Origin: Gemmatimonadota bacterium
GTDB taxonomy: Bacteria > Gemmatimonadota > Gemmatimonadetes > Longimicrobiales > Gaopeijiaceae
Direction of reading: 5' to 3'
DNA: 64,000 bases
NCBI GenBank assembly: GCA_028873815.1
Contig: JAPPNN010000087.1
Location: forward strand, 44,084-108,083
The notes beneath the pieces are model-generated. The model was given only the letters and a program-made list of their open reading frames with translations. It had not been told where the DNA came from and did not search any database. Below are positions 35,354-44,361 of this stretch, in pieces. The position numbers were made by a program, and so were the translations under genes. Within the stretch, counting starts at the first letter, position 1, and each line of letters starts with the position of its first letter.

Positions 35354-36984
35354 CTGCGGACCCCACGCCCGACCTCCTCCGCGTGCGCGGCCTCCACACC
35401 CGCTTCCTCGGCGACCAGGGCGTCGTCCACGCGGTCAACGGCGTGAGCTTCTCGGTGCGGCGCGGCGAGACCCTCGCGCTGGTGGGCGAAAGCGGGTGCG
35501 GGAAGACGGCCGCCATGCTCTCCGTGCTGCGGCTGCTGCCGGCGCATGGAACCCGTGTGGAGGCCGACGAAGTGAGCTTCCGCGGCCGCGACCTGCTCTC
35601 GCTCGACGACGAGGGAATGCGGCGCGTGCGCGGGGCCGAGATCGCGATGGTCTTCCAGGATCCGCGCGCCTCGCTCAATCCGGTGCTCACCATCGGGCGG
35701 CAGCTGACCGAGATTCTGGAACTGCATCGCGGTCTGGGGCGCCGCGAGGCCCGGAAGCGCGCCATCGAAATGGTTCATTCGGTCGGTATCTCACGTCCAA
35801 ATGAACGGATCGACGACTATCCACACCAGTTTTCGGGCGGGATGTGCCAGCGGGTGGCGATCGCGATGGCGCTTTCCTGCGACCCCGACCTTCTCATTGC
35901 CGACGAACCCACCACGGCTCTCGACGTGACCATCCAGGCGCAGATCCTCGAACTGGTCGCCGAACTGAGCGCGGCGCGGAACATGGCGATGATCTGGATC
36001 AGTCACGACCTGGGCGTGGTGGCGAGCGTCGCCGACCGGGTGGCCGTGATGTACGCGGGATCGATCGTCGAGACCGCGCCCGCACAGCAGCTGTTCGAGG
36101 CGCCCGCGCATCCATATACTCGCCGCCTGCTGGCCTCTCTGCCCGCGCTCGGTGAAGGTGGCGCGTCGACGGCGGAGCGTCCCCTGCTCGAAGTCACCGA
36201 TCTGAAGAAGCACTTCCCGGTGCGGCGTGGCGCGCTGCAACGCCGGACGGGATCAATCCGGGCGGTCGACGGGGTCGCGTTTCAGCTGAAACGTGGCGAG
36301 ACCCTGGGGCTCGTGGGCGAAAGCGGATCCGGTAAGACGACCGTGGCCCGCGCCGTGCTCCGTCTGACGCCGCCGACGGCCGGGCGAGTCGTGTTCGACG
36401 GCGTCGATCTTGGGCAAGCGACGGCCACCCAGCTGCGTGCGCTGCGCCCACGCATGCAAATGATCTTCCAGGACTCGTACTCCTCGCTCAACCCGCGCTT
36501 GAGCGTCGGCCGGTCCATCGCGGAGCCGCTGCTGCAGCACACGACGCTGAGCCGGGCGGAGCGGGGGACGCGCGTGGCCGAACTCATGACCACCGTTGGC
36601 CTGGATCCCGGCCTCGTCACGCGGATGCCCCACGAGTTCTCGGGCGGTCAGCGGCAGCGTATCGGCATCGCGCGCGCCCTGGCCCTGAGGCCCGACCTGA
36701 TCGTGTGCGACGAGCCCGTCTCGTCGCTCGACATTTCCATTCAGGCCCGGATCGTCGCCCTGCTGGCCAACATCCAGGAGCACTTCGGGCTGGCCTACCT
36801 CTTCATCTCTCATGACCTCGGCGTGGTGCGGCAGCTCTGCGACCGGGTCGCGGTGATGCACAAGGGGGAGATCGTGGAGACGGCGTCGGTCGAGGCGCTG
36901 TTTCGCGATCCCGGGCATCCCTACACGCGCGCACTCCTGGCGGCGGTGCCGCGCAGGCCGGGGCAGGCGAGCCCGCGCGGATGA
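35350..36984 (+). CDS. Fused dipeptide ABC transporter ATPase (DppD-DppF in one chain)
   Basis: A 544-residue protein with two complete ABC ATPase domains. Domain 1 has Walker [10 protein letters not shown] near residue 46, Q-loop [10 protein letters not shown], signature FSGGMCQRV, Walker [13 protein letters not shown] and H-loop ISHD. Domain 2 has GESGSGKTT near residue 321, [31 protein letters not shown] and ISHD. Each ends with the HPYTR motif of oligopeptide transporters. The ATG overlaps the oxidoreductase stop. It powers the permeases at 28553 and 29494; separation from them by four enzyme genes is unusual but the strand and spacing are continuous. A GTTCATT/AATGAAC inverted repeat lies inside at 35773-35806. 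Confidence 0.93.
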   Translation: MTADPTPDLLRVRGLHTRFLGDQGVVHAVNGVSFSVRRGETLALVGESGCGKTAAMLSVLRLLPAHGTRVEADEVSFRGRDLLSLDDEGMRRVRGAEIAMVFQDPRASLNPVLTIGRQLTEILELHRGLGRREARKRAIEMVHSVGISRPNERIDDYPHQFSGGMCQRVAIAMALSCDPDLLIADEPTTALDVTIQAQILELVAELSAARNMAMIWISHDLGVVASVADRVAVMYAGSIVETAPAQQLFEAPAHPYTRRLLASLPALGEGGASTAERPLLEVTDLKKHFPVRRGALQRRTGSIRAVDGVAFQLKRGETLGLVGESGSGKTTVARAVLRLTPPTAGRVVFDGVDLGQATATQLRALRPRMQMIFQDSYSSLNPRLSVGRSIAEPLLQHTTLSRAERGTRVAELMTTVGLDPGLVTRMPHEFSGGQRQRIGIARALALRPDLIVCDEPVSSLDISIQARIVALLANIQEHFGLAYLFISHDLGVVRQLCDRVAVMHKGEIVETASVEALFRDPGHPYTRALLAAVPRRPGQASPRG

Positions 36985-38387
36985 CGGCCATATCCAACTT
37001 CGGAAGGAACATTTGCTTCCGGCCGCGGCGTCTTTACGCGCCGCGCAGCGAAGACGAGGTCTTGCAAGTCCTGAACGATCACCGCGACGGCACGATCCGC
37101 GTGGTGGGTGCCGGACACTCCTGGAACCCGGGCATCGAGAGCACCGATGCGCTGATCGACATGAAGCACATTTGTCATGTGCATGTGAATGGTGACGGCA
37201 CATGCGTGGCGGCGGGAGCCGGGGTTCGGATCGGCGCCCTCCTCAAACACCTCTCAAGACGGGGACTGACGCTTCCGTCGCTCGGACTCATCGACCGGCA
37301 GACGATCGCGGGGGCGGTCGCGACCGGCACGCACGGCTCCGGGCGGCACTCGATGTCGCACTACGTCGAGGCCATGCGGATCGCCTGCTACGGGGCGGAC
37401 GGTGCGGCTACGGTGCGGACCGTCGACTCGGGGACCCCGCTGCGGGCGGCGCGATGCTCGGTCGGGACACTCGGCGTCGTGCTGGAGGTCACGCTGCCGT
37501 GCGTGCCGCGGCACTACGTGCGCGAGAGGTGCCGCTGGAGGCCCGGGCTGGACGCCGTGCTGGAGCGCGAGGCGGAGGCGCCGCTGCAGCAGTTCTACCT
37601 CATGCCGCATGCATGGACGTACCTGGCGCACGAGCGCAGGGTGGCCGCCACGAACCGGCGCGCCGGCGGGGCCGCCCTGTACCGCGCGTACTGGCTGACC
37701 TTCATCGACGTGCTGCTGCACCTGTGCGTGAAGTTCTGCGCTTCGCTGATGCGGAGCCGGCGGCTGGTGCGCGTCCTGTATCGGGGCCTTGTGCCGGCGT
37801 TCATCTTCCCCCGCTGGCAGGTCACCGACCGCAGCGACCGGCAGCTCCTCATGCGGCACGACCTGTTTCGCCACCTGGAGATGGAGGTGTTCGTCCGGCG
37901 TGTGCACCTGCACGCGGCGCTGGCCCTCGTCCGCGAGGTGCTGCAGGCGGCGGACGACGAGGACCACGAGCTCTCGCCGGCGGTACAGTCACAGGTCGAT
38001 TCACTGGGCGACGGAGCCGCGGTGGATGGGCTTCGCGGCTCATACGTCCACCACTACCCGATCTGCGTCCGGCGCGTTCGGCCCGACGACACGCTGATCT
38101 CGATGGCTTCCTGCCACGGGACGGAAGAGCAGGACTGGTACGCGATCAGCCTGATTACCCTGACCGAACCGCGCGACAGCTTCCTGCGCGTGGCCGCCTT
38201 CCTGGCCGAGGCGATGTCGTCGCTGTTCGGCGCGCGCCTTCACTGGGGCAAATGGTTTCCGCTCGCCGCGGGGCACGTGGCGCGGCGCTATCCCGAACTG
38301 GTGGCGTTCAGGGAGGTCTGCGACGAGTTCGACCCGCGGGGCGTCTTCAGGAACGACTTCGTGCGGAGGACGCTTTTCGGCGGGTGA
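36981..38387 (+). CDS. FAD-dependent aldonolactone-oxidase-family protein (VAO fold)
   Basis: A 468-residue flavoprotein of the D-arabinono-1,4-lactone/L-gulonolactone oxidase family. The FAD-binding domain has [11 protein letters not shown], then [11 protein letters not shown], where His46 is the position used for covalent FAD attachment in the family, then [18 protein letters not shown]. The C-terminal part includes [20 protein letters not shown] and the terminal HWGKWFPL and [14 protein letters not shown], matching the HWGK and DP.G.F motifs. No signal peptide is seen. The ATG overlaps the ATPase stop. It is the last gene of the thirteen-gene plus run. It would oxidise a hydroxy group of a sugar-like or polyol substrate; which one is unknown. 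Confidence 0.88.
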   Translation: MTAISNFGRNICFRPRRLYAPRSEDEVLQVLNDHRDGTIRVVGAGHSWNPGIESTDALIDMKHICHVHVNGDGTCVAAGAGVRIGALLKHLSRRGLTLPSLGLIDRQTIAGAVATGTHGSGRHSMSHYVEAMRIACYGADGAATVRTVDSGTPLRAARCSVGTLGVVLEVTLPCVPRHYVRERCRWRPGLDAVLEREAEAPLQQFYLMPHAWTYLAHERRVAATNRRAGGAALYRAYWLTFIDVLLHLCVKFCASLMRSRRLVRVLYRGLVPAFIFPRWQVTDRSDRQLLMRHDLFRHLEMEVFVRRVHLHAALALVREVLQAADDEDHELSPAVQSQVDSLGDGAAVDGLRGSYVHHYPICVRRVRPDDTLISMASCHGTEEQDWYAISLITLTEPRDSFLRVAAFLAEAMSSLFGARLHWGKWFPLAAGHVARRYPELVAFREVCDEFDPRGVFRNDFVRRTLFGG

Positions 38388-38405
38388 GTGCGGGCTAGCG
38401 CGGCC

Positions 38406-39875
38406 CTACTCCCGCCAGGGGTACGGCGGCCTCCGCTGATGCCAGTCCGTCTCCCGCTGATACGCCATGCCCAGGTCCAGCACGCTCTGGTCGTCCATCG
38501 GCGAGCCGACGATCTGCAGAGATAGCGGCAGCCCGTCCTCGTCGAATCCGCAGGGGATCGCCAGGCCAGGATGCCCGACCAGGTTGGCGATGTAGTTGAG
38601 CCGGGGGGTCCGGGCGCTAACGTCTCCCGGCGGTTCCCACTCGTTGCGCGCCGGGATCGGCCACCCGTCGCTCACTTCCCGCATCGCCGCGCCGTTGGGC
38701 CATGTGGGCGCGATCACCGCATCGTAGCGTGCCAGGATCTCGTCGGCCTCGCGCACCAGCTGGTTGCGGATCCGCTGGGCGGTCAGGTAATCGGCGGCGG
38801 GCAGCATGCGGCCGGCCATCCAGCCCGCGCGCCGGTCCTCGTTGAACGAGAACATGTCGGCGGCGCGGCCGTCGTCGAAGAGCGACCTGAAGTTGGTGCC
38901 GCTCTCGACAGTGACGATGGTCGTGAACAGCGCGCCGGTGGGCCGCAGCGGCAGTTCGACGTCCTCGACCTCGACCCCCGTCTGCGCGAAGACGTCGAGT
39001 GCCTCCCGGAAGACCCGTCTGGTGGTCTCGGAGCCCGACAGTTCGAACTCGGCCCGGTGGACGCCGAGGCGCCGGCCCCGCATCGGGCCCGGGTCGGGGC
39101 GGAAGACGAAGGGGCGGTTCACGGTGGCGTTGTCGCGCGGATCGTGCGCCGCGATCTCCTGCAGGATGTGCCCGCAATCCTCGGCCGAGCGCCCGACGGG
39201 CCCGATCTTGTCCAGGCTCCACGACAGCGCCATGCAGCCGAAGCGGCTCACGCGCCCGAACGTGGGGCGGAGGCCGGAGGCGCCGACCGCCGAAGCCGGA
39301 AAGACGATGGAGCCGCCCGTCTCGGTGCCGATGCCGAAGCCGATCAGCCCGGCGACGGCGGCGGACACCGTCCCGCTCGACGACCCGAAGCTGGTCCGGT
39401 CGAGCTTCCACGGATTGAGCGCGGAACTGGTGTTGCCGCCCGCGAATTCGCCCAGCGACATCTTGGCCATCATGACCGCGCCGGCCTCCTCCAGCCGGTC
39501 GATCACGGCGGCGTTCCGGTCCGGCACCCGGTCCCGGAAGATCCCCGAGCCCCACGTGGTGCGGATGCCGCGCGTGTCGAGCAGGTCCTTCACGCCGTAG
39601 GGAAGGCCGTGCAGGATGCTGCGGCGACGCCCCGCCGCGAGTTCGGCGTCGGCGCGCTCGGCGGCCTCGAGCGCGTGGTCGCGGGCGATCGTGACCATGG
39701 TGGCGAGCTTGCCCTCGTGGTCGTTGCGCGGCTCGCTGGGCAGCTCGAAGGGGGGCACGTCCAGCGCTTCCGCGCGGTCCAGGTAGGCCCGCGTGAGGTC
39801 GACGGAGCTGACCGCGCCGCCAGCCAGCAGGTCGGACAGCTCGGGCACCGTGAGAAAAAGGATGTCCTCCTGCAC
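38406..39875 (-). CDS. Amidase-signature-family hydrolase
   Basis: A 489-residue amidase with the Ser-cisSer-Lys triad: Lys96 in YGVKDLLDT, the cis-Ser in the run FGSSSGTVS (residues 165-167) and the nucleophile Ser189 in GTETGGSIVFPAS. The motif is FGSSSG rather than the common GGSSGG, a modest deviation. No leader is evident. It follows a 92-residue Tat-type protein by 3 bp and is convergent with the flavoprotein gene (18 bp between stops). Amidases of this family hydrolyse carboxamides, N-acyl amino acids or aryl amides. In the setting of hydantoinase and aspartoacylase genes it may complete breakdown of a carbamoyl or amide intermediate. Confidence 0.92.
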   Translation of the reverse strand: MQEDILFLTVPELSDLLAGGAVSSVDLTRAYLDRAEALDVPPFELPSEPRNDHEGKLATMVTIARDHALEAAERADAELAAGRRRSILHGLPYGVKDLLDTRGIRTTWGSGIFRDRVPDRNAAVIDRLEEAGAVMMAKMSLGEFAGGNTSSALNPWKLDRTSFGSSSGTVSAAVAGLIGFGIGTETGGSIVFPASAVGASGLRPTFGRVSRFGCMALSWSLDKIGPVGRSAEDCGHILQEIAAHDPRDNATVNRPFVFRPDPGPMRGRRLGVHRAEFELSGSETTRRVFREALDVFAQTGVEVEDVELPLRPTGALFTTIVTVESGTNFRSLFDDGRAADMFSFNEDRRAGWMAGRMLPAADYLTAQRIRNQLVREADEILARYDAVIAPTWPNGAAMREVSDGWPIPARNEWEPPGDVSARTPRLNYIANLVGHPGLAIPCGFDEDGLPLSLQIVGSPMDDQSVLDLGMAYQRETDWHQRRPPYPWRE

Positions 39876-39878
39876 TGC

Positions 39879-40157
39879 TCAGCCCCTCCAGAACACGGTC
39901 AGCGGCGGCTCATCCGGGTCCAGCGGGAACTCCCGCAACTCGCGCTGCACGCCGATCATGTTGGCGATCGCGGCGCGGAGGCGGTCCAGCTCCTCCGCGT
40001 CTTCGTAGATGCCCCGCGGGCCCTGGTGGTCGAGGAGGGTGCGGGCAGTAGCGGGGGAAACCTCGCCTGTGTCGGCCACCTCGGCACAGGCCTGCTGCCA
40101 CAGCAGAGCCATGGCGCCGGCTCCCGCGGTGGCGAACTGCCGTCGGTCCATCGTCAT
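39879..40157 (-). CDS. Small Tat-leader, lipobox-bearing protein upstream of amidase
   Basis: A 92-residue protein. The N-terminus reads MDRRQFATAGAGAMALL, a twin-arginine leader, followed by WQQACAEV, which could be a lipobox with Cys near residue 24. The rest (about 65 residues) is a helical, acidic segment (DAEELDRLRAAIANMIGVQRE). It looks like the small accessory protein often encoded before amidases and gluconate-dehydrogenase-type enzymes, but I cannot name a family. The ATG at 40157 is chosen for AAGGGAAGG six bases upstream. It probably forms an operon with the amidase. Confidence 0.6.
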   Translation of the reverse strand: MTMDRRQFATAGAGAMALLWQQACAEVADTGEVSPATARTLLDHQGPRGIYEDAEELDRLRAAIANMIGVQRELREFPLDPDEPPLTVFWRG

Positions 40158-40465
40158 CGGCCTTCCCTTTTCCACTCCGTTACCTTGATCCGGCCCATCA
40201 CCGGGAATCCGCCCAAACTAACGGGGATCGTGTCAACCTTTCCAGCGAGATCGAAGTACGGGTGGAGTTGCGCAGCGGAGACTCCACACGCCTGTTGTCA
40301 CGGTTGCCCGAAGCGCTGCGGAACACCCTTGGGCGGCGCGCGAGCGTGGATACCGTCCCGGTGGGCACGCTGCCGCGGTTCCCGGTCAAGGCCCGCCGCT
40401 TCACCGACCACAGAACTTCGGCGACCCGATAACCGGTCGTCTTCTCGAACCCAATTGCCACGACG
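40158..40465. other. Divergent intergenic region containing a gene remnant
   Basis: These 308 bases separate the divergent amidase and D-2-hydroxyacid dehydrogenase units. The only recognisable content is a plus-strand remnant of an acyl-CoA-ligase tail (listed separately). The promoters of both units must lie here; no convincing hexamer pair was found. Confidence 0.5.
40232..40432 (+). pseudogene. Remnant of phenylacetate-CoA-ligase-like (ANL) C-terminal domain
   Basis: From 40232 to a TAA at 40430-40432 the plus strand reads as 66 codons resembling the end of PaaK-type ligases. It includes SSEIEVRVELRSGD, then LPEALRNTLGRRASVDTVPVGTLPR and KARRFTDHR. The expected pattern is a VE strand, an LR..LG helix, then V.VP.GTLPR...KA.R..D.R with the conserved Lys. 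No start codon, upstream acceptor region or adenylation domain is present. It is interpreted as a leftover from a deletion or rearrangement at this boundary. The match is by eye. Confidence 0.5.
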
Positions 40466-41488
40466 ATGCAAGCCCTCCACATCGAGCCGCTGCCAGAGTG
40501 GATCCGCGACCTCTTCGAACGCACCGCGCAACAAGCCGGCGTGGAAATCATATGGGGCGGGGAACTGGGCGGGCCCGAACTGGCCCGCGCTGCCGAGCGG
40601 GCAGACGCGCTCATGACGGTCATGAGGCCTATCGATGGCGACCTGATCCGGGCTGCGGGGGCGCTGCGCCTGGTGCAGGTGCAGGGACGGGCGCCCTGGG
40701 CGGTGGACGTGGAAGCCGCGGCCGCCGCGGGTGTGCGGGTTTCGATGCTCCCGCACCGGGGCGCGATCGCGGTTGCCGAGCAGACCATCGCGCTCATGCT
40801 CGGCCTCTACCGCAAGCTGGTTCCGGGCCATTTGGGCACCCGAAACGCGGACTACAGGGATCTTGAGGTCGAGCCGGTCCGCACGACGGAACGGAAGATC
40901 GCGTTCAACTGGCTGCGCTACCCCGATGTCCACCAGCTGCACGGCCGCGTGCTCGGCCTGGTGGGGCTGGGAGGCATCGGCCTCGAAGTGGTGCGCCGCG
41001 CCCGCGCGTTCGACATGGAGGTCCTGTACTTCAAGCGCTCACCGCTGCCGCGAGAGCACGAGCGGATGGCGGGTGTGCGGTATCTCCCTCTGCATGAAAT
41101 GCTCGCCGCGAGCGACGTTGTGAGCCTGCACGCGCCCCACACCGAGCACACCGAGCACATCATCGACAGCGCGGCGCTGCGCGCCATGAAGAGCGACGCC
41201 ATTCTGGTCAACACCGCACGGGGCGGACTCGTCGACGAAGCCGCACTCCTCGACGCGCTGAAAGCGGGGCAGATCGCGGGCGCCGGGCTGGATGTGTTCC
41301 TCGACGAACCGCTGCCCGAGGACAGCCCGTTGCGCGACGCGCCCAACGTGCTCTTCTCGCCGCATGTGGGCGGAGGAACCGGGGGTGGCCAGGCTGGCAT
41401 GGCCAGGGACGTGGTGGCTAACCTCGTAGCCGTTTCCGAGGAGGGTGCGGTGCGCGGACTGATTGCCGCGAGGACCGCATCGTCCTGA
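40466..41488 (+). CDS. D-isomer-specific 2-hydroxyacid dehydrogenase
   Basis: A 340-residue NAD(P)-dependent dehydrogenase. The Rossmann motif is GLVGLGGIGLEVVRRA. The catalytic residues are visible: Arg in NTARGGLVDEAAL, Glu in DVFLDEPLPEDSP and His in FSPHVGGGT. The start is the ATG at 40466; no strong ribosome site precedes it. The gene heads a plus-strand operon with the DUF819 permease 42 bp downstream. It interconverts a 2-oxo acid and the D-hydroxy acid. With aminotransferases in the same run it could act on the 2-oxo acids they generate. Confidence 0.92.
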   Translation: MQALHIEPLPEWIRDLFERTAQQAGVEIIWGGELGGPELARAAERADALMTVMRPIDGDLIRAAGALRLVQVQGRAPWAVDVEAAAAAGVRVSMLPHRGAIAVAEQTIALMLGLYRKLVPGHLGTRNADYRDLEVEPVRTTERKIAFNWLRYPDVHQLHGRVLGLVGLGGIGLEVVRRARAFDMEVLYFKRSPLPREHERMAGVRYLPLHEMLAASDVVSLHAPHTEHTEHIIDSAALRAMKSDAILVNTARGGLVDEAALLDALKAGQIAGAGLDVFLDEPLPEDSPLRDAPNVLFSPHVGGGTGGGQAGMARDVVANLVAVSEEGAVRGLIAARTASS

Positions 41489-41530
41489 GCCTGCGAAACC
41501 CATGACAACAACCGCATCGACAGGGATCCC

Positions 41531-42760
41531 ATGATACGAGAGCCCATCCTGGTCCTGGCGTTCATGCTGGCCGTGGTGGCCTTCGCGCGCTGGCTTGAGG
41601 AGCGCTACGAGCCGATCAGGAAGATCAGTTCCGCGGTGGTGTGCACGCTGCTGGGGATCACGCTCGCCAACGTGGGTGTGATCGAGCACACGGGGCCGGC
41701 GCACGAGGGCGTGTTCACGTTCGCGATCCCCTACGCGATCGTGCTCGTGATCATGGGGACGCACATGAAGGAACTGGCCCATGCGGGGCGCCCGCTGCTG
41801 ATCGCCTATCTGGTGGCTTGCGGCGGCAGTTTTGTCGGAGGTGCGGTGGCGGGCGCGACCATGGCTGGGTGGGTGGGTCCGGAAACCTGGAAGCTGGCCG
41901 GGGCGTTCTCGGCGGCCTTCGCGGGCGGCGGGATGAACTTCGCGGCCGTTGGGCAGGGGCTCGAGGTCGAGCCGAGTACCTTCGCCGCCGCGGCCCTCGC
42001 CGACAACATGTCGACGGTGCCCTATCTGCTGCTGCAGGTGTGGCTGGCCGGGGTGCTGGCCGCAATGTTCCTGCGCCGCTGTGGCCCGGGTCGGGCTGCC
42101 GTTCCGTCCGGCGACACCGAGGACGAGGATGACATGGAGCCGGACGAAGAGGCCATGCGTCGCCGCTGGACCGATACGGACATCAGCATCACCGACTTTG
42201 CCATTCTCGGTGCGCTCCCTCTCGCGGCGCTATGGGTGGCGCGCCTTGTCAGCGAGGCCTTCGGCGAGGCACTTGCCACCATGCCGGATACCGCGCCGCT
42301 GTATGGACTGGTGGGCTTCCTGAGCGAGGTGCCGGAGGTCCTGTGGCTCACCACCATCGCGCTCATCGTGGCGCAGCTGCCCTGGGTCCGGAAGCTGCGG
42401 GGCGCCGAGGTGCTCTCCTATTTCGCGCTGCACATCTTCTTCATCGCGCTGGGCGCGGCCTCCGATCTGGCGACGGTAGTCGACGCCGGCCTGCCCATCT
42501 TCAGCTTCATGATCGTGATCATCGGCATTCACGTCGTCCTGGCGTACGGGCTGGGGTGGCTGTTCCGCATCGACCTGCCCACGGTCTCCATCGCCAGCCA
42601 GGCGGCGATCGGTGGTCCCGGATCGGCGCTTGCGATCGGAATGGCCATGAAGTGGCACAGACTGGTGGCGCCGGCAGTGATCGTCGGGATCTTCGGGTAC
42701 GCACTGGGGAACTACCTGGGCTTCGCGTGCGCCCGGTTCGTGAACCTGCTGCTGGGCTGA
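41531..42760 (+). CDS. DUF819-family membrane protein
   Basis: A 409-residue polytopic inner-membrane protein with about ten helices in two halves, linked by an acidic loop at about 195-215 (SGDTEDEDDMEPDEEAM). Repeated G-rich elements suit a transporter: AFAGGGMNFAAVGQGL, then ALADNMSTVPYLLLQVW in the first half and SIASQAAIGGPGSALAIGMA in the second. These correspond to the DUF819 (YjcL-like) family, which is assigned to transport without a proven substrate. The stop is one base from the SDR start. A substrate of the adjacent aminotransferase/hydantoinase pathway is possible. Confidence 0.8.
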   Translation: MIREPILVLAFMLAVVAFARWLEERYEPIRKISSAVVCTLLGITLANVGVIEHTGPAHEGVFTFAIPYAIVLVIMGTHMKELAHAGRPLLIAYLVACGGSFVGGAVAGATMAGWVGPETWKLAGAFSAAFAGGGMNFAAVGQGLEVEPSTFAAAALADNMSTVPYLLLQVWLAGVLAAMFLRRCGPGRAAVPSGDTEDEDDMEPDEEAMRRRWTDTDISITDFAILGALPLAALWVARLVSEAFGEALATMPDTAPLYGLVGFLSEVPEVLWLTTIALIVAQLPWVRKLRGAEVLSYFALHIFFIALGAASDLATVVDAGLPIFSFMIVIIGIHVVLAYGLGWLFRIDLPTVSIASQAAIGGPGSALAIGMAMKWHRLVAPAVIVGIFGYALGNYLGFACARFVNLLLG

Positions 42761-42761
42761 C

Positions 42762-43565
42762 GTGAGAGTCGTCAAGGGCGTCGATATCCTCGTGACAGGG
42801 GCCGGCCGGGGTCTGGGACGAGGCATCGCCAGGGCGCTGGCCGGCGCCGGCGCGCGCGTGTGGCTGACGGCGGAGGTCGAGCACGAGCTGGAATGGACCG
42901 CCCAGGGCATTCGTGATTCGGGCGGGGAAGCGGAGGTCTGTGTGGCCGACCTGTCACGGGCCGACGGGCGCGGCCGCCTCGTACGCTGGGTGGGCGCGGG
43001 GGCCGTCGATTTGCGCGTGATCGTCAACAACGCCGGGGTCCTCGAGCGGCGGTCTGTCGAGTCGCTTGACCAGGAACACTGGGACCGCACCATGCGCGTG
43101 AATCTCGAAGCACCGGTCTTCCTGACCTGCGGCCTTCTGCCGGCGCTGCAGCGCCGCGGGGGCTCGATCGTGAACATTTCGTCGCGTGCGGGGGTGGAGG
43201 AGTTCCCGGCGCAGACAGCCTATTGTGCCTCGAAGTTCGGGATCGAGGCGTTCACGCGCTGCCTGGCCCTGGAGCTCGCCGGATCGCGCGTCAGTGTGAA
43301 CGCCGTGACTCCCGGGATCCGCCTGAAGCCGACTTCGCTCACTCGGCGCCAGGCAGAGGGTGCGGACGAGGCTACGCGGGCGCGCTGGGAGGATCCCGTG
43401 ACGCTCGGACCTGCGTTCGAGTTCCTGGCTGCGCTGCGCGGCGAGGTCACCGGGTGCCGCTTCGACGCGCACGTGCTCACGCAGGCGTTGGAGAGGTGGG
43501 GAACGGAGGGCGTCGTTGGCCGCGTGCATGAGGTGGCCGAGTACGTGCCGGAGGGTGGGCCGTGA
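42762..43565 (+). CDS. Short-chain dehydrogenase/reductase
   Basis: A 267-residue classical SDR: cofactor motif TGAGRGLGRG at about 12-21, NNAG at about 89-92, catalytic Ser in VNISSRAG and Tyr-Lys in YCASK at about residue 155. The GTG start lies one base after the DUF819 stop. The C-terminal region after the SDR core (from RWEDP onward) is short and lacks an obvious substrate-loop family signature. It oxidises or reduces a hydroxy/oxo group. It belongs to the operon with the D-hydroxyacid dehydrogenase and aminotransferases. Confidence 0.9.
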   Translation: MRVVKGVDILVTGAGRGLGRGIARALAGAGARVWLTAEVEHELEWTAQGIRDSGGEAEVCVADLSRADGRGRLVRWVGAGAVDLRVIVNNAGVLERRSVESLDQEHWDRTMRVNLEAPVFLTCGLLPALQRRGGSIVNISSRAGVEEFPAQTAYCASKFGIEAFTRCLALELAGSRVSVNAVTPGIRLKPTSLTRRQAEGADEATRARWEDPVTLGPAFEFLAALRGEVTGCRFDAHVLTQALERWGTEGVVGRVHEVAEYVPEGGP

Positions 43566-43590
43566 TGGGGCGGAGGAAAGGAGGGCGGCG

Positions 43591-44361
43591 GTGAGCGCGG
43601 TGGAGAGGTCGCTGTCCTGGCGGGCACGTGCGGCGCTGGAGGCCACGCGCGAAGCGGTGCAGGCATCCGGCCCGGCGCGCACGGTCACGGCAGCCCGCGC
43701 GGGGGGCCGACGGCGGCACACCTCCGAGGCTCCGTCAGCCGAGCTTCTGGACAGTCTGCGCCACCACCTCCTCGCAGGCGAGACCCACTACCCGGACCGC
43801 CCGGGCATGGTGGAACTGCGCCGTCTTGTGGGTGCCGCGCTTCCGGGCATCGGCTATCCGCGGCGGGATCCCGACGGCGTCCTCATCACGATGAGCGAAG
43901 GGGAATCCCTGTTCGTGACCTTGCTCGGGCTGGGTGCGGAGAAGGGTACACGCTTCACGGGAAGCGCCCCCGGGCGGCATCAGGCTCTTTTCGACTGGAT
44001 GGGGCTCGGGAGGGCCGAGTCGGATGCTGCGGCCTCACTTCACTACCGGGACACAACCAACAGCAGGGAGGCCGGACCGCAGGCGGACAGCCGTTTCGAC
44101 CGTTCCGTGCCGTGTGTCCACACCGTCGGCGGCTCTCTGTTCGCGTCAGGGGGCTGGGCGTTTAGGGGCGACGTTCCCGCCAGCCTGATCGTGGTCGGCT
44201 CGCTGGACGGCCTCGACGGGATGCATCCCTTCCGTCTCGGCTTCGTGGCGGCCGAGCCCGAGATCCTCGCCGGGATCACCAGATGGAAGCAGGCGTCTTC
44301 GATCTGCTCGCCCGCACCGTCGCAGCGGGCCGCTCTGTGGGCGCTGGGGGTGAGGCCGTGA
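43591..44361 (+). CDS. Degenerate aminotransferase (predicted pseudoenzyme)
   Basis: A 256-residue protein aligning with fold-type-I aminotransferases, including its neighbour, but lacking catalytic parts. HYPDRPGMVELRRLV and ITMSEGESLFVTLLGLG match the N-terminal substrate-domain segments. Near residue 215, VVGSLDGLDGMHPFRLGF aligns with SGFSKAYAMTGFRVGY of the neighbour, with the PLP Lys replaced by Gly. The region that would carry NPxNPTG and SDEIY is missing, as is the C-terminal small domain. The frame is nevertheless intact, with a good ribosome site (AAAGGAGGG) before the GTG at 43591, and the stop overlaps the active aminotransferase start (TGATG). It may be a partner subunit or regulator of the neighbour, or a decaying gene. 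Confidence 0.65.
   Translation: MSAVERSLSWRARAALEATREAVQASGPARTVTAARAGGRRRHTSEAPSAELLDSLRHHLLAGETHYPDRPGMVELRRLVGAALPGIGYPRRDPDGVLITMSEGESLFVTLLGLGAEKGTRFTGSAPGRHQALFDWMGLGRAESDAAASLHYRDTTNSREAGPQADSRFDRSVPCVHTVGGSLFASGGWAFRGDVPASLIVVGSLDGLDGMHPFRLGFVAAEPEILAGITRWKQASSICSPAPSQRAALWALGVRP

Noticed and set aside
40298..40942. Minus-strand open frame overlapping the dehydrogenase start
   Set aside because: It has no motif and runs antisense to the D-2-hydroxyacid dehydrogenase.
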